Below, one piece after another: positions 57,623 to 64,000 of a stretch of 64,000 nucleotides of DNA (positions are counted from its first letter, which is position 1; each line of letters begins with the position of its first letter). Source of the DNA: Arthrinium phaeospermum (lineage: Eukaryota > Ascomycota > Sordariomycetes > Amphisphaeriales > Apiosporaceae); contig QYRS01000001.1 of NCBI GenBank assembly GCA_006503535.1, forward strand, positions 4,278,001 through 4,342,000, given 5' to 3'. Under the pieces are notes generated by a model, which searched no databases, was not told where the DNA came from, and worked only from the letters and a program-made list of their open reading frames with translations. The translations under genes were made by a program, and so were the position numbers.

Positions 57623-60611
57623 ATGGCCCACCCTCTCGGTCCTATCCAGGACCCTGCAGTCCATTTCCGTCACCAAGATCCGCGAGATAGAGAAGGAGCG
57701 TGCCCGTTATGAGGAAAGCAGCGGGCCGTTCTGGAAAAGGCCGATCGGTTCCCAGAGGACCCCCGGGGTCGCGTTGCAACACTGTTGTATGGCGTCTGGG
57801 AGGTCTGTCCCGATTATGTGGGTGAACCAAGTCAAAATATCAAGCACTGGCTTCAGCAAGCTCAATACGATGCTTCGGTGCCAGCCGACATGTTCAAAAC
57901 TTGGGAGGAGCTGCTACGGTCCAAGCTCGAGGTCCAATCCCGCAAGCTCGGGCTGGCGTACCTATACACCCAACTGGTGACCGAATGGATGAATCCGAGT
58001 GCGCCAATGAGCCAGGAATGTCCAGTTCCCACCGCGGATGATGACTCGTTTGAGCTCATTGATCGCCAAAAAGGAACGGCTACAGGAACTATGTGACAAG
58101 TTCGAACGTGTCGTTTTCGAGCCGCTTGAGACCGACGAGGTTATGATTGATATGTTCATGACAGACCTTTTCGACGGCGAGGAGGCAGCCAAGAGTCTGC
58201 AAGGCCTGCGAGGGCGCAGCGTGGAGACGCCATCCTGGACGAGAAAAGCCCCTTTGATTCCACCACCCTCAAATGGTGCCTCCGAGGACTTCTCGCCGAA
58301 GACCTTCTAAGTGATGAGAAACAGGCTACCCTGCGAGAGTTTCTTAACAACGAAGCGGCCCTGAAGGAGATCGGCGACTCAACATGCGTTATGCTGACTT
58401 CGACGCATGGGAATGGCAAGCCGGAGACGATGGCATCCCGGTACTTCCTCGCCAGCAGCTGAACGGCAAATACCGGATCTGGACGAAGACGTTCTCCAGG
58501 CTATCTTCGTCGAGTTTGTGGGAATTCGTTGTTGCACCATGACCAGAGACTGCCTTAAGAACTTTGTACAGGACGCTCCAGGCTGGAGATGGACGACGGA
58601 CCCGACGCCAGACAAAACCGAACAACTGCGACGGGAGTATTACCTGCACAGAAGAGAGTCCGCATACAGATACTCCAATGTCAACACACTACGCAAAGAG
58701 TGGTACACAAACAATTTCTTACTGTCGCAGTTGCCTGAGTCGGTCAATTCTGGGCTGTGGCTCATACGATACCGTCCCAGACGATGACGAGAGTGCGAAG
58801 GCCCCTTCCCAAAATATCAAACAGGCACTACTCCGTACACTCGCAACCGAGGCCCTCCTCAGTCAGGCACAGCACGGGGAAGCGGCAGTTGTGCAGTCAG
58901 ATCTACAATGGTACGCGACTGGGCTCCCACACTCCACCATTTTTGCCGTGATGCGCTTTTCGGGTTCTCCGAGAAACTCATCAACTTCTACAAGAAGGTC
59001 TTGGAGGCCCCTCTGAACATCAGTCCGGCCACCGATGGGGCCGAACCCAAAGGCCCCAAGACCCGCCGACGTGGTGTCCCCATGGCTCACGCCACTGAGA
59101 AGTTCATCGGTGAGCTCGTCCTTTCGTCCTGGACATGGTTGTCAACCAGGAATCAGGCTTGCTCTTGTACCGACTTCATGACGATCTATTCCTCGCCGGA
59201 AAGCCTTCTGACTGCGCCAAAGCATGGGCAGCGATGCAAGGTTTCGCCGCAGTTATGGGGCTCCAGTACAACGCGCACAAGACGGGATCGGTATATCTGG
59301 TGGACGAGGAAAGGTCTCGGGATCCTGCGATCGAGTTCACACTGCCGAAAGGCCTGTCGAGATCGGTCACCTACTGCTGACCCGCAAAGCGGCGAATGGG
59401 TCATCGACCAAGAACAAGTCAACGTCCATATCGCTCAGCTGGGCAAGCAGCTTGCCGCGTGTGACAGCATTCTGAGTGGGTGCAAACGTATAACAGCTGC
59501 ATTGGGCGTTTCTTCAGCCACACATTTGGCGAGCCTGCCGTCTGCTTCGGGACCAAGCACTAGACAGCGTCCTTGAAACATACCAGCGGATGCAAGCTCC
59601 CTGTTCAGTCCATCGAACGGCTCGGAAGCAGCCGAGCCCGGCAATGTGGTCCAATACCTGAAAGCCAAGATGAAGGAACGATTGGAATTACCGACATCCC
59701 TAACGCGTTTATATTCCTTCCCCCATATCGCTCAGCTGGGCAAGCAGCTTGCCGGTGACAGCATTCTGAGCTGGGTGCAAACGTATAACAGCTGCATTGG
59801 GCGTTTCTTCAGCCACACATTTGGCGAGCCTGCCGTCTGCTTCGGGACCAAGCACATAGACAGCGTCCTTGAAAACATACCAGCGGATGCAAGCTTCCCT
59901 GTTCAGTCCATCGAACGGCTCGGAAGCAGCCGAGCCCGGCAATGTGGTCCAATACCTGAAAGCCAAGATGAAGGAACGATTTGGAATTACCGACATCCCT
60001 AACGCGTTTATATTCCTTCCCTCAAATCTGGGGGGTCTCGGTGTGCGCAATCCCATCGTATCTCTGCAGATGTTCCGCGAGAACTTGAAGAAGGCCGGGT
60101 CCCCTCAGGCCATCATAAAGAAATGGCTCGCCGACGAGGAAGAAGCGTACGCCGCCGCTCGCAAGGCCTTTTACGAAGTCGAGACGGTCGACGACCGCCT
60201 GCGGCGTCTCCGTAAATTCTACAATGACGAGGCCGACTACGCGAAGGCCACGGATGCGGTGCGGGCGGCGCTGAGCGAAGGGGAGCTCGAGACGTTCTTC
60301 TCGTACGAGGAGTACTGCCGGCGCCAGAGCGCGACGAGCTCGCGTTTGAAGGAGTGCTACAAGCAGCTCTGCGACACGCCGAGCATGGTCGAGCCCGGCC
60401 TCGACGAGGACGTGCGGCGCGACCTGGACAGGGCCTGTGCCGGAACAACCACCTGCCCGCGGCGGCCGAGGCGCGCTGGGCGCTGCAGATGTTCGCCGAC
60501 GAGCTGCGCGGCGCCTACGGCGGGCTCAACCTCATTGACGAGAAGTACCTCACGCTCGGGGTACTGTCCATGATGAAGAAGAAGGCGGTCCGGTGGAATA
60601 TGGTGCTGTGA
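57623..60611 (+). pseudogene. rvt: rvt: reverse-transcriptase-related cellular gene, many frameshifts
   Basis: Joining pieces in three frames gives an rvt-type protein. It opens with a coiled coil (LQSISVTKIREIEKERARYE, then KQRAVLEKADRFPEDPRGR), then LLYGVWEVCPDYVGEP, KFERVVFEPLETDEVMIDMF, LKWCLRGLLAEDLLSDEKQA and DEDVLQAIFVEFVGIR. The RT core follows: SDLQWYATGLPHSTIFAVMRF with the first catalytic Asp (58900), RRRGVPMAHATEKF (motif 4), YRLHDDLFLAG with the Asp pair (59180..59185), MGLQYNAHKTGSVYL (motif 6) and IGHLLL (motif 7). A long helical C-terminus ends KKKAVRWNMVL. rvt genes are single-copy, non-mobile RT relatives in many fungi. At least ten frame changes and a 297-bp internal duplication interrupt it, with the catalytic residues intact, so errors in the sequence are likely. 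The start codon is uncertain. Confidence 0.85.
59427..60020. repeat. Tandem direct duplication, two copies of 297 bp inside rvt
   Basis: Copy 1 is 59427..59723 and copy 2 is 59724..60020, both beginning CATATCGCTCAGCTGGGCAA. Copy 1 has fewer bases in short runs: GAAACATACC versus GAAAACATACC, GCAAGCTCCC versus GCAAGCTTCCC, GATTGGAAT versus GATTTGGAAT, GAGTGGG versus GAGCTGGG. Copy 2 keeps the protein frame over most of its length; copy 1 does not. The rvt protein needs only one copy. Confidence 0.95.
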
Positions 60612-61146
60612 GCGATGCGGTTATTGGGTCATATCCAGTAGCGGCGCTGGGCTCAGGGTATGTTCGGCGATTGTTCGCTCTTGGGTAGGCAAGACAGCAT
60701 GGGCTGTAAGTCTCGGCAACTTAGCGCCGAGGAAGCCAAACTTGGTGCTGTGTTAGCTGTCGGTAGTAGATGATGCTTATGATCGATGCACTTTGAAGCA
60801 CTTGGAAGGATCATGCCAGCAACAGCAGCAAATGGAACAGATGTAGTCGTGCGAGATAGAGCGTGGTCAAGATGATCTCTCTGCCTGGGAGATCTTGCCA
60901 ATCCCGAGATCCCGGCCTATCTCCGCTATAAAGGCGGGGAAGGCAGATGCATGACGTTCAGCTGGGTCAAATGCCGCGCTGGGGGGAGCAGAAACATTGG
61001 GGACACTCACCGATCCGGACAGCTACTATAAGATCAGATATAAATCCTACCCTATTTCAACTTATACTCTTTGCTTTGTGGTGTTAAAGGATAATACATT
61101 TGACTATACGATCCATCATATAATCATTCCCCTACCTCCATTCAAG
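60612..61146. promoter_or_regulatory. Promoter region of the cyanase gene
   Basis: 535 bases between rvt and the cyanase ATG. CTATAAAG (60926..60933) about 215 bases upstream is a good TATA box. No other gene seen. Confidence 0.5.
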
Positions 61147-61779
61147 ATGTCTGACACCTCAAAGATCGCTACGCTCGATGTAAGTGCTGCCCCGTCCACA
61201 TATGCCCCACTTGCTCCTTGTGACTGGGATCCAAGTCAAGGGAGCAGGATAGAACAACGTCACAGAAGAAAATAGAATGAGCGAAAAAGAGAAGAGTAAA
61301 AAGAAAACATTAGCTGACAAAGTCGTACCCAACCCCAGTCGACCATCGTCGACCGCCTCCCCGTCTACTCCAAGACCCTCTTCGACGCCAAGGCGACCAA
61401 GCAGCTGTCCTTTGAGCGCATCGCGCAGGAGCTGGGCCGCGGCGAGGTCGCGGTCGCGGCCCTGTTCTACGGACAGGCCCAGGCCTCGGCCGAGGACATC
61501 ACGCGGCTCTCGTCCGGCTACGCTTTCAAGGCCGTCATGAACGAGAAGTTTGGGGACGGCATCATGAGCGCGATTGCGTTTTCGAGTAAGGTGGAGAAGG
61601 AGGTTGATGAGCAGGGTGTTGCGTAAGTTTGAAGAATCCCCCCGCCCCCTAAGCCTGACCGCCATGTGCCATGGGGATTGTATGTTGGCCACATAAGATA
61701 TCAATTGCTAACGAGGATCCGTAATAGTTGGGTGAACATCACATTGAGGGGCAAGTGGTTGCCTTTCACCCGCTTCTAA
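61147..61779 (+). CDS. cyn1: Cyanate hydratase (cyanase) with an internal deletion
   Basis: Exons 61147..61179, 61339..61622 and 61728..61779 give 122 residues; good donors (GTAAGT) and a GCTAAC branch point. The N-terminal helical domain is present ([20 protein letters not shown], then [19 protein letters not shown]). It jumps in frame straight to the catalytic end [29 protein letters not shown] and [13 protein letters not shown]. About 40 residues usual in the family are missing at the junction (near 61514), including the YRxYE helix that supplies the catalytic Arg and Glu (Arg96 and Glu99 in E. coli numbering); the catalytic Ser remains in MSAI. Cyanase converts cyanate and bicarbonate to ammonia and CO2. 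As read, this product should be inactive. The deletion may be genuine or an assembly collapse, given the poor sequence around it. Confidence 0.88.
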
Positions 61780-62067
61780 GTTGGATGAGAGTGCCATACC
61801 AAGGACTTAGCCAGCTAGGTAATTCAAGTATTAATAAGATCTTCCAAACAAGCACCAAGATTCGCACGTCTGTGGATTTAATGTGCCAAATAGTGCTTTA
61901 AATCTCTGTGAATTTCCTGTCAAGACGAAGTTGTATGTAACGCTCAATGTACTCACTGTTTTTGTATATACCATTAGCCATATAAATATCGTAACCCCGT
62001 CCAATCCATTGGTATAACCGTAGAGAAAAGAAAAAACATTCTCGTTCGTACTATGCCCTGTCCTGTC

Positions 62068-64000
62068 CTACCAAAGCCTCTTCCAGCGAACCTTCATATC
62101 CCGATCCGGGCGCAAGACGCCGGAGCCCGTCACTGACTCTCGGGTTTCCCCGGGATCGGACTTGCGTCCGTCCGGGAATGTCCACTCGAGAGACTCAATG
62201 TCGAACTTCGAGACGATCAAGGCCACCGTGATCAGGATCTCCAATCTGGCAAACTGACGGCCCGGGCACATGGCTGCTCCGCCGCCTGCATTGGGTAAAA
62301 TGTCCATTAGCATCGATTCAAACTTTGGGTAAAGTCCGATCGCAAGGGAAAAGGGGTCTGAGTGTACTTACCATAAGGAAAGAAAGAACCAGGTCGCATC
62401 GATCCGTTGAACCTGGGCACCTTTTCGCCGTCATCATACTCGAGAAAGCGACCGATCCAGAACTCGGGGCCGGGTGGCCGTCGCGGGCCCAGAGGCGCTC
62501 GTCAAAGTGCGCAATCTGCGTCGAGGCCTGGATCCACGCGCCCTTGCGCAGGTCGTACCCGTCCATTTGGGTCTCTTCCGAGACCTCGCGCATGACGTTG
62601 AAGGTGACGTGGTAGCGCAGCGTCTCCGTGTAGAGGGCGTTGAGCAGCGGCGCGGCGCCGAGCGTCGGCGCGTCCAGCGTGCGCTCGCCCGTGGCGGGGT
62701 CCACGACGATGGCGGTCGCGACTTCGTCCCGGACGGCGCGGTAGAGGTCCCGGTCCTCGATCAGGTGGACGATGGACCACATAGCGGCTGGGACCGTGTT
62801 GGAGTTTTGGCTGCAATGCACGGGCCCCGTGAAAAGGGGCGAGCGTTAGCATTCATTGGGATGGATAAGAAGACACCATCAGGTCAGGGGTTTGCGTGGG
62901 TTATCATCTTCAACTTACGCCAATATCAAGGAGGCATAGAAGCCGGCCTGCCCCTTGAGCCCAAAGTTGCCCTTCCACCATCGCGAGATCTCGCGCATGA
63001 CGCGGGCCCCGAAGTGGGGATCCCAGGCCGCCTCGGCGTCGGGCCCGTCCCAGTCGAAGCTTTCCCACGCGGACTCGACCCAGCGCGCCGTCATGGCCTT
63101 GAAGTTGTCGAGGGCGCGGTACGGCCGCGGGTTCAGCCACCGCGGCAGGCCCGCCAGGTACTCGACCAGTACCGCTCGAAGGTCCAGTAGTGCTCGACGA
63201 AGCCCGGGTTCAGCGACAGGATCCGCTCGCCCATGAGCGCCGTCACGGCGCTGTGCGTCATGTCGTCCAGGAAGACGTCGGTTAGGGAGAGCATCGTCCG
63301 CTCCCCCAGGGGGAACTTCTCGAGGCGCGCCGAGAAGACTTCGAAGTACTTCTTGGCGGACGCGTTGTAGTAATCTTTGTTCGAGAGGAACTTCTCGTAG
63401 ATTTCGTGGGTCGCCGCCCTTTTCTCGGAGCGAAAAAGCCGACGATCAGCAATTCCATGCATATAAAAGAGGCCTAAGGCTGATTACACTCACCAGTATC
63501 GCTCATGAACCGTTCCATGATATAAAAGAGGCCTAAGGCTGATTACACTCACCAGTATCGCTCATGAACCGGTACATGTTCGTAGCCGGGATTGGGCACT
63601 TTGGAACGACCGGTCTTGTCGCCCATCAACCTGGCCAGGTCTTCCGGGGGCAATTCCCAGACCGACTCCGCCGCCGTACGCAGCATGATGACGTCGCTAA
63701 TTCCATGGCCCGACCTGAACAAGTTCTGGATGTTGTTGGCACCGGACACCATGTACACAATCTTCGGACCAATGTTGAATTTAATGATATTGGCTTTCCG
63801 AAAAGCCTTTCTGTTTGTACGGTCCGTGAGTGAGCTTCGTGGACAAATATGGGTCAATGGCGAGAGGAATGAAGGATACTATCTTACTCGAGCCGCTTGA
63901 AGAATTTAGCCTTGTCGGCGAGGAACTGATAGCCGTTGCTGATATAAGGAATCGTCCCTCAGGCTCGGTGGCTCTTTTGACGTGCGCCATGGCTGCCATG
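62068..64000 (-). CDS. Cytochrome P450, 5' end outside window, frameshifted
   Basis: The gene enters from the right edge. Exons seen: 63898..edge, 63553..63810, 62919..63418, 62372..62810 and 62068..62285. Features in order: the N-terminal IPYISNGYQFLADKAKFF, NIGPKIVYMVSGANNIQNLF, the I-helix region ending LILAQNSNTVPAAMW, the K-helix ETLRYH (ExxR), the PERF-like DGEKVPRF, and the haem loop YGGGAAMCPGRQFA with the Cys ligand. Two single-base losses break frame, one near 63.17 kb (TACTGG where TACCTGG is expected) and one near 62.47 kb. An exon/intron boundary is duplicated at 63.45-63.57 kb. The I-helix AQNSN in place of AGxxT recalls the CYP7/CYP8-like fungal group. It is a haem monooxygenase of unknown substrate, probably in the ER membrane. 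Confidence 0.85.
63453..63571. repeat. 59-bp tandem duplication across a P450 splice donor
   Basis: TTCCATG(C)ATATAAAAGAGG begins both units, and both contain the exon end and the donor (CACTCACCAGTATCG on the plus strand). The copies differ by one base (CATGCATATA versus CATGATATA). Removing one copy leaves a normal intron of about 75 bp, while keeping both gives about 134 bp. Confidence 0.9.

Noticed and set aside
57480..57980. Reading the 166-codon frame as a separate gene
   Set aside because: It has no ATG at its start, and its middle portion is the N-terminal coiled coil of rvt before a frameshift near 57.7 kb.

Overview
This is nuclear DNA of a filamentous ascomycete, most likely a Sordariomycete. 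Genes have short introns (about 55-130 bp) with GTAAGT-type donors and CTAAC-type branch points. The proteins are typical of these fungi: a Zn2Cys6 regulator, an Rds1-type ferritin-like protein, a TigA/Erp38 disulfide isomerase, the Dsc1/Tul1 ubiquitin ligase and an HSBP1-like protein. I cannot name a species from the sequence alone.

Layout, left to right. A Dbl-homology/PH protein (5' end outside the window) runs to 3.28 kb. Then comes an 8.7 kb stretch with no convincing gene, a Ser-rich orphan (12.0-13.2 kb) and another 9.6 kb desert. A secreted ferritin-like protein lies at 22.8-23.9 kb and a divergent 6-phosphogluconate-dehydrogenase-like enzyme at 26.9-28.6 kb. From 30.5 to 46.4 kb the genes are dense: dsc1, an HSBP1-like gene, tigA, rps29, a seven-finger C2H2 protein, a small membrane protein, mitochondrial EF-Tu, and a divergent pair of SDR oxidoreductase and Zn2Cys6 regulator. 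A membrane-anchored S33 peptidase (46.8-49.3 kb) and a secreted Ala-rich protein with Kex2-like sites (52-53.1 kb) follow. The last 9 kb holds an NAD kinase, an rvt-type reverse-transcriptase-related gene, a cyanase and a cytochrome P450 (5' end outside).

How they work together: most are unrelated housekeeping genes (ribosome, mitochondrial translation, ER folding, Golgi/ER ubiquitination). The only neighbours that look functionally linked are the SDR and the Zn2Cys6 regulator, which share a 0.7 kb promoter carrying an inverted 18-bp GC-rich element.

Two points matter most. First, the window contains an rvt gene (a domesticated, non-mobile reverse-transcriptase-related gene) whose RT motifs are all readable, but only across many frameshifts. 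Second, the NAD kinase and the P450 next to it are broken in the same way, by single-base indels without in-frame nonsense codons. Tandem duplications nearby (at 59.4 kb and 63.5 kb) differ by single bases in short homopolymers. Together this points to poor sequence or assembly at about 55-64 kb rather than a block of pseudogenes. The cyanase there lacks about 40 residues including two catalytic ones and needs the same check. The 6PGDH-like enzyme, in good sequence, has lost NADP-type and phosphate-binding residues and may use NAD and a different substrate.
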